Positions 1-11,310 of a stretch of DNA of 64,000 nt are shown piece by piece. The position numbers were made by a program, and so were the translations under genes. The notes beneath the pieces were generated by a model that did not search any database, was not told the origin of the DNA, and was given only the letters and a program-made list of their open reading frames with translations. The DNA comes from Paralvinella palmiformis. Taxonomy: Eukaryota > Annelida > Polychaeta > Terebellida > Alvinellidae. The stretch lies in contig JAODUP010000517.1 in the NCBI GenBank assembly GCA_025642065.1, forward strand, positions 565,001 to 629,000, read 5' to 3'. How positions within the stretch are numbered: position 1 is the stretch's first letter; each line of letters starts with the position of its first letter.

Positions 1-214
1 GTCAAGAGTCTAAATTATTACCAACTGATCTACAAGTATGAAGCTACTATGATATTAATATTACTCAATTATCGCATACACAAGATATAATTTGTTCATC
101 TTCTTACTTTTCAATCAATTGGTTTTTCTTTCTAGATGTTTGGCATTCCAGCTAATCAATTTCTGGATTAGTTATTTTACGGTCATTTCTCGTAGGCGGA
201 TATTTATCGGTGAA

Positions 215-1170
215 TACTAAACTCATTTAGCTAATACGAAATAGATAGAGATAATTTCTACTTGCTATTAAATATATGTTTACTTATAACCCCTTTTTAT
301 AAGTTAAATTACGTGACTAGCCATATACATTAATTAATGACTGTTTCTATATCAGTGAAAGCGACACGAATTAAACAAAATCGATATCAAAGAACCTCCA
401 TAGAAGATAATATAACTGAAAATGAAATGATCTGATATGAGAACCTCTTGCTGGTATCATTGTAATAATATGGGAATATATATATATATTTTAAACCAGA
501 TATTTTTATTTACTGTTATTCGTGAACATGGAAATATATTAAAATATACGCTATGTTATGATATGTTTCTGTTTCTGATGTTTAGTTGGTCAAGCACACA
601 GCTTACAGAGATATATGTTTAGTTGTTGTTATGTCGTTTTCTCTTAATATCTAAAGAAAATTATACAATTACTTACAGTATTTTAAGAACAAAAATCGTA
701 TACCATAAAATAATCACAGCCACTGTATGAATGTATTAATAATATAAAGGATAGCAAATACTTACGAAATACTCCATTTGTAGCCCCAAAATAAAAATAT
801 ATCATTTACTTTGTTATTAAATATTTGTTTTTATTACTTTTTAAAAATAATTTCTCATATACAAGACTAGCCACATACATTAACTTGTCGGTTCTTCTAC
901 ATCAATCAAAGCGACACAAAATTTAAAAAAAAACAATATCAAAGAAATTCCCTTGGAACATAATGTTACTGAAAGGGAAATGATCTGAGATAGGCATGCC
1001 TTGATAGTATCATTGTCATAATATATATATTAAGAAAAATGTTAAAACATATATTTGTATTTAATGTTTTTGGTTGACTTGATGCATAGAATATTTATCA
1101 AATGTATGTTATATCATGATAACATGTATCTTGTTTGAGTTTATATATTAACTAGTGTAATATAATTTTT
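215..1170. repeat. Diverged tandem duplication, period about 550 bp
   Basis: Two successive copies run about 215-620 and 765-1170. Shared landmarks keep the same order and a constant offset: gactagcca at 315 and 865, the words gcgacac and atatcaaaga, then gaaatgatctga and tagtatcattgt/ggtatcattgtaat. I judge identity near 70 percent by eye. Neither copy has a long open frame, and no terminal repeats or known element words are visible. It is either an old local duplication or two copies of an unclassified repeat. Confidence 0.6.
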
Positions 1171-1924
1171 CACCTTGATGTTTGTGAGATGTTTCTTTCC
1201 AATTATGAAATTTGGTGAAGTGGATTGACAGAATACAGTCTTAAGGTACCACTTCTGCTGTTAGCAGATATTATAACCTATTTTGGCTTGAATAAGATTC
1301 TTGTGATTTATTTAATTCACTACGCTTCGTCAATTTCAATGAATATCCCATTTGTTCAGAACAAAATTACCATTTTCGAACCAGTTTCTTAATTGGATTA
1401 ATCTGAAGATTTGGCTGATGTGATGGTGAATAATGTTTCAAATTAATTAATAAGTTGCTCTTGTTGCCTTGTTTCTTCTATGAAAATATGTTTGTAACTT
1501 TATATTGCCTTATGTAATACGAGAAGGTGATAGGTTTACTAGTAGCCATTTGTTGTTGGCAAGAAACTTTCAGTTATTCAGCATTGCAATAATGATGCAG
1601 TCTTAAAAATTATTAACTGATAATGATATCCATCATGTTTTGTATCAATAAACAGTATATTTACATTTTAGGAAATGCTGTTTTAGGGCAAAATAGATTC
1701 GTGGATCCAACTTCTACAACTATATTTCATTTGTTTGCGATACATTATACATTATATAAAACGTTTTCAGCTAAGGTATGTTAGTTGTTATCATTATTAC
1801 TCAGTAATATAGATCAGGTTTGTTTGTAAAAAGCGCGATCAGAAATGTATATTAGCATTCATTGCTAAAAAGGTAATGTTACTTCAAAAATACACGAAAT
1901 CGAATAATAAATATTACATTAATG
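1171..1924. other. No gene seen
   Basis: AT-rich sequence with stops in all frames. I see no repeat unit, RNA-like fold or coding similarity. Confidence 0.5.
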
Positions 1925-2080
1925 CAGGGTTGGGGCGATAACAGAACCTAAGTAATCAATTACGATTACTTGAGAATACCATGATTACGATTACGATTAC
2001 ATTGTAAAATTATGATTACGATTACATTGTAAAATAATAATGATTACAATCATGATTACAATGTAAATAACACAAATACT
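1925..2080 (+). mobile_element. hAT-like transposon end (solitary)
   Basis: Starts cagggttggggcgata, a CAG-type terminus, followed by a subterminal array built on gattacgattacattgtaaa and aatcaattacgattactt. Ends with arrays of gattac words are typical of non-autonomous hAT elements in invertebrates (family knowledge). The 8 bases before it, cattaatg, could be one half of a target duplication. I did not find the matching half or an inverted second end within about 3 kb, so this is a solo or truncated end. Confidence 0.5.
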
Positions 2081-2995
2081 AATATGATTATTCATTAATA
2101 TTTACTCAGATACATGTATAATAGCGATATAAGCATGTTACAGTATTTAAATGTTGCTTTGGGAAAACCAGGCACACTTTCTGGTATGTTCTTGAAATGA
2201 AAAGTTCAAGTAACTTTGACGATATCATACGACGTTAATTTGTTTTAATATAATGAGATCAATATTCACAATAGAATAAAGGAGTAAGTAATGCATTTGC
2301 CATGAATGGACACGCATTTATCGAGATAACCGAGATCGGTGTAAACTGAGATATTTGCAAACAATATCAATTGAATTGTTTGATTGTATATTTAGTAACG
2401 AAATGCATTATGTATGGCGTGACTACAGCCAGATAACGTTTGTATAATAAATAGGAAAATTATAATATAGTCCCAACCACTTCTGTAACTTGACCACCTC
2501 TGTATGTGGACCAGTGTTTTCACTGTCTTATATTATTGCTATGCTTTAAGTTATATGTTTCTTCTATAACTTCCAACGCCGTACTTCGACCTTTGATTTC
2601 CGTCTAATGCCAACATTTGGCAACCCGTATGTCGATCGGGGACCAGTATGAAACTTATTTATGTTCATTATCGCTTGCGTTAGTTTAATTGGCTGCTTGT
2701 CATCCGACTGCTGGCCAATCATGATCGTTTGCAGCTGGAGATAAAACGACGGTGCTAGAAAGAACCCATGCACGATTCTTGGCTGTGTGATTAGCTTGGT
2801 CTTAACCGTGTGAAAACAGCTCGATTTAATCTAAAATGTGTGTTTATATGACTTATTATAGCCGCAAATTCTGAAGCAGTGTTTCAAATCAACTGACAAA
2901 TCATCATGTGTAGTAATTTTACAGCAGTCGGTCAATGAGTAAATCAGTTGTATTGTTATATTTCGCCTTAAATATCAAATCATAACCCTGGGATG

Positions 2996-2997
<2 letters not shown>
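2081..2997. other. No gene seen
   Basis: AT-rich sequence. A 69-codon minus-strand frame at 2564-2773 has no recognisable similarity and is treated as chance. Confidence 0.45.
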
Positions 2998-3029
<32 letters not shown>

Positions 3030-3074
3030 TAAAAACAAATAATAATAATAATAATAATCATAATAATAATAATA
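2998..3074 (+). repeat. (TAA)n microsatellite, LINE tail
   Basis: Two (TAA)n blocks separated by a short A-rich spacer. On the minus strand this is the (ATT)n tail that directly follows the 3' end of the LINE at 3.1-5.0 kb. Confidence 0.9.
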
Positions 3075-3214
3075 AGGTATGTTTAATAAAGCGCCCTTAC
3101 AAGCACTAGCCATTCCAAGGCGCTGTACAAATAATATGTAATATAATAATACCCCATATAATATGTGTTAACAACCCAGTAATTATTTTAAAGATAACAA
3201 TTATTTACCTGTGA

Positions 3215-3560
3215 AAGCGACCTTGAATAGGTGTGTTTGTAGAAGAGATTTAACATTTTCAAGAGGCGACGCATTTCTAATATCTACCGGCAACTTATTC
3301 CACAAAGTAGGGCTGCAACACTAAACGCACAATTACCATATGAATTGAGCCGTGACACTGACACCTGCAGTAGTATCTGACTGGGTGACCTGAATTTTCC
3401 TGATGCCTTTCTAATGGAAACCAGTTCACACAGGTATTCTGGCGCCAGATCATTAATAGACTTATACATTATTGATCAAATCCTGAAATTGATACGCTGT
3501 CTAATAGGTAACCAATGTAGCTTTTTGAAGAATTGAGGTGATATGATCATATTTTCGAGT
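3215..3560 (-). pseudogene. LINE ORF2 C-terminal domain, part 2
   Basis: The minus-strand frame at 3284-3469 reads MYKSINDLAPEYLCELVSI and then SRLNSYGNCAFSVAALL. This matches the usual CR1/L2 C-terminal pattern of a YK-LN-LAP-YL block followed by RLxSYGxRAFSVxAPxLWN. After a frameshift, the downstream bases keep a LWNKLPVDIRNASPLENVKS-like block. Immediately upstream a KYDHI...LHWLPIRQRINF-like block can be read. There is no start codon of its own and the frame shifts, so it is a dead fragment. It is continuous with the part at 4684-5045 once the inserted element is discounted. Confidence 0.75.
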
Positions 3561-3568
3561 ATCTGTTA
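3561..3568 (+). repeat. Left target-site duplication, atctgtta
   Basis: Matches atttgtta at 4676-4683 in 7 of 8 positions. Eight base pairs is the hAT target-duplication length. Confidence 0.7.
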
Positions 3569-4028
3569 CAGACATGGGGTCAATTCCATGTTGTCAATTC
3601 CAATTCTACTCAATTCCATTTGGTCAATTCCAATTCCACCTCAAATTTATCAATTCCAATTCAATTCCAATTCCAATATTTTCAATTCCAATTCTGTTTT
3701 TTCCGACTCTTTTTTTTGCCTAATATTTTTTACCATTATTAGATACTTCGAGTACCTACATACTCCGAGTAGTTTATATTCCAAGTATGATTGTCATGGA
3801 AGAAATATTTCTGAATTAATAAATTAAATGGTAAAGTAATTTAATTTAGTTTTGCCTGTTCTAACATTGTAAATGCCTAAATAGCAATATATCTATATAT
3901 ATTACAGGCATGCTATGTGTTGGCGTCACCGTGTTGTGGGTGGAGCCCAAGGTATCCAAACCAGTTTAATTGGTTAAATGCAAATGTGCGGTGCCACAGT
4001 TAGTGTGCATATTATATATATATATATA

Positions 4029-4490
4029 AGGAACCAAAATTCTGGATCAATTTGGTTTTCGAATATATTGGTAACAGCACATGTAAGTGTTAACATCGTG
4101 AAATTTAGTGCAAGCCTAACCACAAGGCGCTTTTAGCTAAAGAGGTATTATATCACGTGGTGGATCATAGTATTGGGTGCATCCTCATGTAAGAGTATAT
4201 TTTCTAATCATCAAAGGTGTGTTTTTATTCCACTTCCCAGTAGGAGTCTTGAAACGAATGTATTTGCTTAACCCCGCCCTATTTTATGTTTACAAAATCT
4301 CTCAAATTGTTATTAAACTTTTAGGTCTGAGGACAGGCTATATTAGTCACAGTTTGAGGAGAGGAGGGGCAAACTTTGGCTCCAGATTGGCATTCCCGGT
4401 GAGATGATAAAATTAATGAACCAAAGCTCTGGATCATTATGGTTCCAGTATATTGGTAACACAACATGTAAGTGTTAACATTATAAAAAA
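4029..4490 (+). repeat. 390-bp tandem duplication inside the hAT-like element
   Basis: About 72 bp at 4029-4101 recur at 4419-4490. Shared words are gaaccaaa, ctggatcaat/ctggatcatt, tatattggtaaca and acatgtaagtgttaac. Both copies end in the same residues, YIGN followed by TCKC and a stop, which suggests that the end of one coding exon was duplicated. Confidence 0.7.
4320..4478 (+). pseudogene. Tyrosine recombinase (DIRS/Ngaro or Crypton type), C-terminal fragment
   Basis: The plus-strand frame reads RTGYISHSLRRGGANFGSRL, and after a one-base frameshift GEMIKLMNQSSGSLWFQYIG. This fits the C-terminal catalytic part of eukaryotic tyrosine recombinases. The H-x-x-R box is His at 4348 and Arg at 4357, with the usual HSLRRGGA context. 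The IKL-W-S-A block and the nucleophilic tyrosine (codon 4449-4451) follow. In retrotransposons and Cryptons this enzyme integrates circular DNA. Here only about 50 residues survive, with a frameshift, so it is inactive. A ttttag just before the block at 4319-4324 could be an old splice acceptor. DIRS-like and Crypton origins cannot be told apart from so short a piece. Confidence 0.55.
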
Positions 4491-4675
4491 TGGTATATTA
4501 AGTTTTGGATAAAATGTTTTTGTAGGAAACTTCAAATTCAAAATTTCTCAATTCCAATTCAAAATTTATCAATTCCAATTCAAAATTTATCAATTCCAAT
4601 TCCAATTCAAAATTTAACAATTCCAATTCCAATTCATTTTTTTTTAAATAATCAATTCCAATTCCGGAATGTCTG

Positions 4676-4683
4676 ATTTGTTA
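4676..4683 (+). repeat. Right target-site duplication, atttgtta
   Basis: Partner of 3561-3568, with one mismatch. Confidence 0.7.
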
Positions 4684-5045
4684 CTATGCTAGCTGCGTTA
4701 TTTTGAATTCGCTGACGGCGATTGTTGTTATAATCAGATGTGCCATATAACAGGGAGTTATAATAGTGTATGCGATATGTAAGAAAGGCATGGACTAATG
4801 TTACAAGTGTTTCTTGTGCCAAAAAATGCTTTTAAATACTGGATGTTAATAAAATGGTAGTAGGCAGCTCGGCATACTGATGTGACATGTTCATGCATGT
4901 TAACATATTGGTCAAAACTAACCCCTAGATATTTTACTGACCCATTAGGGGTAATCGAAGATACACCCATCTGTAATGGTGGTGTCATTAGAGATTTAAC
5001 GCAGTGTGGTGATGCCAAATATATAATATGTAAATAGAGACATAA
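4684..5045 (-). pseudogene. LINE ORF2, thumb/C-terminal region, part 1
   Basis: The minus-strand frame 5018-4758 contains GSVKYLGVSFDQYVNMHEHV followed by a CRAAYYHFINI block, as in CR1/L2 ORF2 just after the reverse-transcriptase palm (V-xLGVxFD ... CRxAYYHLxNI). Downstream bases read YYNSLLYGTSDYNNNRRQRI, matching the usual DYCNSLLYGLP...LQRIQN block, then reach the inserted element. There is no start codon and the 5' side is missing. Frameshifts near 4757 confirm decay. Confidence 0.75.
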
Positions 5046-5353
5046 ATCTACCAGTTACTGCCATTGGAGGAAATCAAACGGTTGTGTAATATAATGGACA
5101 AGACAAAGTGCTATAACTCTTTTATTCCAGCGGAAGACCGGTTTTGTCTCCATGGTCGTAATTGGCATAATAAATATAACTTTGATTCATCTTGTTTTTT
5201 GGCGATTTCATTTAAGTTATGTAATATAGGCCGTGTTAGTATAATATATAATACATTAGAGAAATCATTTATATATTGAATATTGATCAGCTAGCTGAAA
5301 TAATGTTATTTTGTTTTAGTTTGTGCCTTTCTGTTTATGCTCAAACCTAAAGT

Positions 5354-5355
<2 letters not shown>

Positions 5356-5416
<61 letters not shown>

Positions 5417-5427
5417 TATATATATAT
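5356..5427. repeat. (TA)n array
   Basis: About 57 bp of pure TA followed by a short interrupted TA tract. Confidence 0.95.
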
Positions 5428-7260
5428 CGACTGTATGCTGATGACATAATTGATCTTGTTAAAAATAAAATTGATGTAAAAGATTGTGTCTGTAGTCAAA
5501 ACTGGTGAAATAGTTCGTATTTGTGGTGATGATTGAGTAGCAATAAATGGAATATCCAAGGTAGATATATTCCACCATTAGATGCTGATGATAAAATTGT
5601 CACATCAGTCGGTGGTTAACATATTAATAAAATGTATTTGAGCAATCGAGACTTACACCTGTTAATGTTTGTTAAGCTTAAGCTACACGGGAGAGGGATT
5701 TTCTTTAACATATTTTAGAGTATGATGAACAATGTTAGCTGAATATCCCGATGCAGCCGTCAGATTGGATGATAATTCGTCACAGTAAAAAGGATCAATT
5801 GATTATTGTAGTCAATGGTCGATGGAAATGTCAACGTCGAATGTTGCATCAGACTACTAGAAGACCTTTTCCATTATTAATTAATATCTCAAGTGAATTT
5901 CCATACACTTGACCTGGTCAACCTTATATTCCGGCAACCCAGTGACAATTAAATCATGCATCAACCTGTGTACAACTCCAATATTGTAAAGTAGAGAAAC
6001 ATGGATATAAAATATTCCCGTGTTGTTGAGAATAGTATTGTTAATAAAAAGCTCAGTAAGAGATTAATTTCATTCCCATTATCAAATGATTATGTAAGTG
6101 CCAACCAGTAAATAATTTAATCAATCGTTAAATATTTGGTTATTTAACAATATTGATGTTTGGATTTTTAAGGAAGAGTCATTAGACTTATAGTGTGTCA
6201 TCATAGCTATATACGTCTTGTATCTATGAGGTTATTATGTATTTATTAAGAAATTCGGGAAAAAGATCCGATGCCGTTGTTACCTTATATCACCGTTTTG
6301 TATGTATTATGTTATTATAAGATTAACCCAGTGACTTTTAGTCTAAGTTTTATCTCTGGGATTTCAAGCTTTATCTTATTATTATATTAAAGTAAAGGTC
6401 CATGACCTGGAATAATATTGACATATTGTTCAGAAGTTAAGCCTTAAAATTATTTATAGTTAACATCCTATGGTGATGAAGTGTAATAACTTTGAGTACT
6501 GATAGTTTCGACTTATATTCATTTAGATCAATAGAACTATATATTATAAAACATAAGTCCTTGACTTAATTAACCTATCCTCATTTTATCACCTTTTAAA
6601 ATGGGAATGTCACCCGTCGAATTAAGTATATACCTCATTTTTCGGATAGACAGTAGTCTAAACATATGTTTTTGATAACATTTTTAGATAACGTCTCAAT
6701 TATCTACTAATTATAAATGACTTATCTGTACATTCCATATCATATGACAGCTGTATTTTAATAAACCTTGGTAATACCATGAGCTATATTAAGTGTTCCT
6801 ATGTTTATGACTCTGTTCAACTGATAACTGTCACGTGATATATAGCCGTCAATGGTAACTTTGGGACGCTCGGGTCAGTGACTCTCATCTATGTCAAGGA
6901 TATAACTTTCCACAGAGGTCATTGGTAAATCGCTTTCTGTCACTTTTAGGATAATAGTTTTGATATACTAACATACAAACTTTCAGTTTATAAATAACAT
7001 TAAAAATAGCAAACAATAAGAAACCAATTGAATAAATTGAAAAACACAAACAACACAATCCGGTAACATATCTACTAGTTGATCTAGCCAATGGATGATT
7101 TTAGACGTTTTAGAAAATCCTTTTGATATGTTAAAGTAACAACAATGAGTTTGTAAATAACATAAACAAATAGCTAAATAAACTGAAATATGTATTTGGT
7201 GATTGGATTGATAGTTAATAACAATTCTTTATATACATACATATGGTATTTTCGATCACG
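5428..7260. other. No gene seen
   Basis: AT-rich with frequent stops. The words LYADDIID are readable at 5438-5461, but no reverse-transcriptase context surrounds them. Confidence 0.45.
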
Positions 7261-7458
7261 GAATAGTAGATAGAAAGTTACGCTGCAAACCTCTCAGTCA
7301 GAGTTCGAATCCCAGTCTTACGTGTGTTTGTCGGATATTTCATGCGTATTATAGCTTCTCAGCTCAATCATTCACTCAAATACCCATTCGTGCGTGTATG
7401 TATCTATATATGTATTTATACATATAATTTCATATATGACATAGTTCATAATAATTAT

Positions 7459-7514
<56 letters not shown>

Positions 7515-7650
7515 GCTAGTTTGAAGTGATTGGCATTTATATATCTCCCAAAGTTACTGCAGAGATGTACACTATTTCACACAAAAGACGGTTTAAATGT
7601 TTTCCTTTCATGTGCCCTAACTTGTGCTAATGTGTTGTTAAACCACATCC
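7261..7650 (+). mobile_element. SINE-like remnant with tRNA-type head and molluscan-type tail
   Basis: A polymerase III B-box-like gagttcgaatccc lies at 7301-7313. About 300 bp downstream, 7598-7650 reads catgtgccctaacttgtgct, then aatgtgttgttaaaccacat. This matches the tail at 9121-9184. The A box is degraded and the body is broken by a (TA)n expansion at 7465-7508, so head and tail may or may not be one insertion. Confidence 0.45.
7465..7508. repeat. (TA)n array
   Basis: Pure TA run inside the SINE-like remnant. Confidence 0.95.
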
Positions 7651-7760
7651 AAATATTAGAACAATCTCTTTCTAAATACAAAGTGTTTAATTATCTGCAG
7701 AAGGTTCGAATGGTTTATGTAAGTCAGTTGTTATCAAACAACAATTACCAGATAATATCA

Positions 7761-7897
7761 GTATGTATATGTGTGTGCATGTTTGTATCTAGATGTGTGT
7801 GTGTGTGTGTGTGTATGTGTGTGTTTTTGTCTGTGTCTATGTGCAAGGCGAATGTGTGTGTGTGCGTAGGTGTTTGTGTGTGTGAGTTTGTGTGTTG
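7761..7897 (+). repeat. Degenerate (GT)n tract
   Basis: Imperfect GT repeats with interruptions. The 131-codon plus-strand frame across it (7530-7925) is a cysteine/valine artefact. Confidence 0.9.
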
Positions 7898-8212
7898 TCC
7901 TGGTATGTTTCAAACAATCGCGTAGGTTTTACCCTTTAGAGGAGCAAGCTACGAAGCAAAAATGACCAATATGGAGACAAAGCAACTCTTCTACTAAACA
8001 ATCCTACCACAGATTGGCAACAGCTTTATTGTATGCAATTTACATTTTATGGTGTTATTTAGTGATGTTGTAATTCACATAATGATGTGTATGCACTATT
8101 TATAGATACAATGTGATAGCAAGGCATTTGCAATAATCGATGCATTACGCACTCGCCTAGAATAAATCGTTATTTTTTGTAGCTAAGCTTTTCTTGTCGT
8201 ATTTGGTTCTAT

Positions 8213-8696
8213 AGAGGGTCAAGTGCAAGAAGATACCAATCGGCCAGCTATAAGGGCTAGGATTAAAGTATAATAATGTATCTAAAGAAATTATATGAAT
8301 TAAACATCAATGATAGAGATAGTTTGGATAATAACAGTCAATTAGCTTTAAAGATGAAAGGTCAACATAAAATACAATTTTATTGTTACGAAACATGTAG
8401 GTGTCAATTAACGAAGGATGTTAGTTGTTAATCAGTGACTGATTTATGATCGAGTAGGTTGTGTTCATCTGATTTCACATAGTAACCTTACAACCGATGA
8501 ATATCTTCTGGCGAATGGCTTTCATTTCCGGTAAGACAACTTTCAATTTTGCCCCAAAACATCATCTCTGAAGCATTCTCCATTAACACGTATATTCAGG
8601 AAAAGAGACTTTTAGGTAAAGTAGTTGAGCGTGTCTAGTGACAATCGTAATGTATTGGTGTCTTCCTATTTCCCTCAGCGGTTTTCAAGATAATAT
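8213..8696 (+). repeat. Unclassified dispersed repeat, family R1, copy 1
   Basis: Collinear over about 480 bp with the reverse complement of 17258-17788. Shared words in order are gagggtcaagtgcaaga, atgaattaaacatcaatgat, ggataataacagt, gagtaggtt, gttcatctgatttc, cacatagtaa, cgaatggctttcatttccgg, aaagtagttg and ttggtgtcttccta. No open frame, terminal inverted repeat or tail was recognised. Confidence 0.65.
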
Positions 8697-8851
8697 ATAG
8701 TTCATTATCGTGATCTTTTTTTATTTTTTATACATGGTCCTTTTTACGGAAGAATCGGAACTACAGACAGGTAATAAATAAGTATATACTTCAGTTGGCT
8801 TCTTGGCGACAACTCCCAAAGATAAATCGTGGTAAGTAGTTCTGTTTCTTA

Positions 8852-8853
<2 letters not shown>

Positions 8854-8903
<50 letters not shown>
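8854..8903. repeat. (TA)n array
   Basis: 50 bp of TA, 160 bp after the R1 copy. Confidence 0.95.
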
Positions 8904-8906
<3 letters not shown>

Positions 8907-9120
8907 TGCCTTAATTCATGGTTAAATATGCATAGGGCGCTATTCTAAATCTGATTTTATCTTTTTAACAAGCTTATACACCTATACACCAATGTATATT
9001 TACAATTTATACTTAACAATTTATATCCTAGCTTATACAAACATTTTATCAATGCCAGTAATCCGGCTTTTTAACTTTTTATAAAGATTCGTTAAAACGG
9101 TTTTATTTCCAAACGTTCTA

Positions 9121-9184
9121 GGACACTGAATGGCCTAAATTGTGCCGATGTGTCGTTAAACAACATTCATTCATCCATCCATCT
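9121..9184 (+). mobile_element. SINE/LINE 3' tail of molluscan type
   Basis: Reads ggacactgaatggcctaaat, then tgtgccgatgtgtcgttaaa, then caacattcattcatccatcc. The tail ends in ATTC/ATCC units. The same motif occurs at 7598-7650. I associate it with very common molluscan retroposons, which is the main taxonomic hint in the window. No head was identified upstream. Confidence 0.55.
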
Positions 9185-9445
9185 GTTCTGAAAGGTGTCC
9201 GATGCTTAATCAGCAATGAAGTTGTGCTAACACTGTATATTACCAAATAATTATATCTATGTTACAATACAAACGGAATGTCAAACAACGAACTAGTATT
9301 AACTCAAACTTGTAGAAAAAAAGTGTGCACCTGAAATTCATAAAATGGAAATACATTTGGGGATAAACGTTTAATTACTGCTAATATAGATTATTTCTGT
9401 CATAGGTTAGTTTGTATATACGTATGTGTATGTTTGTGTGTTTGC

Positions 9446-9556
<111 letters not shown>

Positions 9557-9659
9557 TGTGTTTGTGGGTGTTTGTGTGTGCTGTTGAATAACGGGCTTGC
9601 ATTCAGAATTTCAAATAGTGAATTCAAGCACTTGACGATTAATTCGTAGAGGTATATTT

Positions 9660-10784
9660 TCATGCTAACACGTGTTCAATTCGAAATACAACAAAATTCT
9701 GCAAAACAGATTACCCACAGTCGTATTATCTAGAAATAGCAAACCCAACTGAGATCGCGACATTTCTGAGAAAATCTATCTTAAACTTTATCCCTGAATT
9801 GTCATTATCTATAAAACCTAATTTGTGTAATAAACAGCAGTCACGAAGGGATTGCTATTATAACTGAAAACCATAAATGTTATTAGACAAATCACATTTC
9901 TAGTAAACCAGACAGTGTTGGCATCAATAAACAATATATTAAAGTTTACAAGCCAGAATTAATGTCTGCATTATAAACCTATATTGCTATAATAACGTAT
10001 TTAGTATCATTAATGGCAACCAGACTAAAGCTAGCCTTAAATGTACCTAATGCAGATTGAAAGTAACTGAACTTACGAAGGAAGATTCTATTCCAGTATA
10101 TAACTCAAGTGAATTATATATACAACCTAACGAGTTGTTGCTCAATGCTGCTGCTCTTTATGCAACATGCTGTTTCCCAACCTGACTCAGAAGTACATAT
10201 AAGGCTTTAAGAGAGTGTTGTGTCTATTACAGTCAATAATTGTTATATTCTTTCCCTAACTCTTCCTCCAAATGTTACAAGCAGAATGAACTAAACCCTT
10301 TGTTTTACAATAACAGCTGATTGTTTAACACACATTGCACATCATCTTATTTTGATACAAAGTATTAGAGTTAATGTATATATACTATCCTATCTACGTA
10401 TCTCTTAAAATAGATGTTCATTCATTATACAAATCTACCACCTTATGAGGGCAAGTTTTCACTCAATTTAGGTAGGAAACTAGCATACGCGGGTACTTGT
10501 TTGTCAGAACATCATACAATAACTACAATATGAAGACAGTAAACACGAATAGAAAGGTGTAGACCTACGTCTATACAGCCACAACTATTCCAGAGCCCCA
10601 GTGAATAAATATTCTTTTTCGGAGTTCTTAACCTCCTTTTGTTGCCCTGAAAAACGTTTCAATCCCCTTCTAGTGCACCCTCATAATGAAGTAGAATACT
10701 CCGGTTAATTCCAATAGGTATGACCGACCTCAATTAAAACAATCCATAAGGAAAGGTTATTTACACCTTTAAAAATTAACGATA
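9660..10784. other. No gene seen
   Basis: AT-rich. No frame or repeat structure that I can support. Confidence 0.4.
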
Positions 10785-11310
10785 CAGTGAATAATCATCA
10801 GTATCTTGCAATATTCCTTGAAGACACTTTCTTAGAAACCATACGTGTGAAGAATGTATCGTGGTATGACATAGCAGAAATGGAAAATGATGCACGATGA
10901 TATATATGGCCAAACAGTAAATACAAGGTGGACAGAACAAATATTTCTTCAGTCTACAGGTATTATCATTTGGGCATCTATGCCAGGTCCATCATTTTAA
11001 TCAAGTAGGAAACCCGAGTCATTTCCGTTAGGTGTTACTGAACTCCATAGCAAACCAGCCCATAATTCATCCAGTTGCAAGTTCTAGCTAATGTTTATGA
11101 TGTAGTGAATGACTATCACCAGATTTCCAGCTTCACTTAAGATGCCTTCTTGGAAAGTATAAATATGAAAAATGAGTCATCGGATGACATCGAATCAGTG
11201 AAAATAGATACGTTGCCAACTGGGCAGTAAAATGTGGAAAGAAGAATATCTACTCCATCTACAAATCTTATCATTCGGGCAGATATGCAGGGCCACTAAT
11301 AGAACAAACT
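10785..11310 (+). repeat. Diverged tandem duplication, period about 304 bp
   Basis: Copy 1 (about 10785-11010) and copy 2 (about 11110-11310) share tattatcatttgggcat/cttatcattcgggcag, atgccaggtccatc/atgcagggccacta and agtaaa. They also share a translated block: LEDTFLETIRVKNVSWYDIA against DAFLESINMKNESSDDIES. The protein-level match suggests that coding sequence was duplicated. It leads directly into the YqaJ-like fragment. Confidence 0.55.

Larger units (their letters stand above)
3569..4675 (+). mobile_element. Non-autonomous hAT-like element inserted in a LINE
   Basis: The element is 1,107 bp. It begins cagacatggggtcaattcc and ends in ggaatgtctg, giving 7-bp perfect inverted termini (cagacat/atgtctg), flanked by an 8-bp near-perfect duplication. 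Both subterminal regions are minisatellites of caattccaattcc and caaaatttatcaattcc words (about 3580-3690 and 4535-4665). This is a structure seen in hAT-type MITEs. No hAT transposase is visible inside. The interior instead holds a tyrosine-recombinase fragment and its partial duplicate. The insertion splits a LINE reading frame at its KYDHI block, so the order of events is clear: LINE first, then this element. Confidence 0.75.
2998..5045 (-). mobile_element. CR1/L2-like LINE 3' portion, interrupted by a later insertion
   Basis: Read on the minus strand, the element carries the C-terminal part of a LINE ORF2 (about 5045-4684 and again 3560-3215). A 3' UTR follows with a conserved-looking gcgctttattaaacatacc end, then an (ATT)n tail. 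The 5' half, including the catalytic reverse-transcriptase core, is absent, as expected for 5' truncation by target-primed reverse transcription. The reading frame is split by the hAT-like element at 3569-4675, which therefore inserted later. The family is assigned from protein similarity and tail type, not from a database search. Confidence 0.8.

Noticed and set aside
5438..5461. LYADDIID, resembling a reverse-transcriptase YADD box
   Set aside because: No upstream or downstream reverse-transcriptase blocks. It sits directly after a TA array and is probably chance.
7530..7925. 131-codon plus-strand open frame
   Set aside because: Its C-terminal half is Cys/Val from a GT repeat, and the first half overlaps a SINE-type tail.
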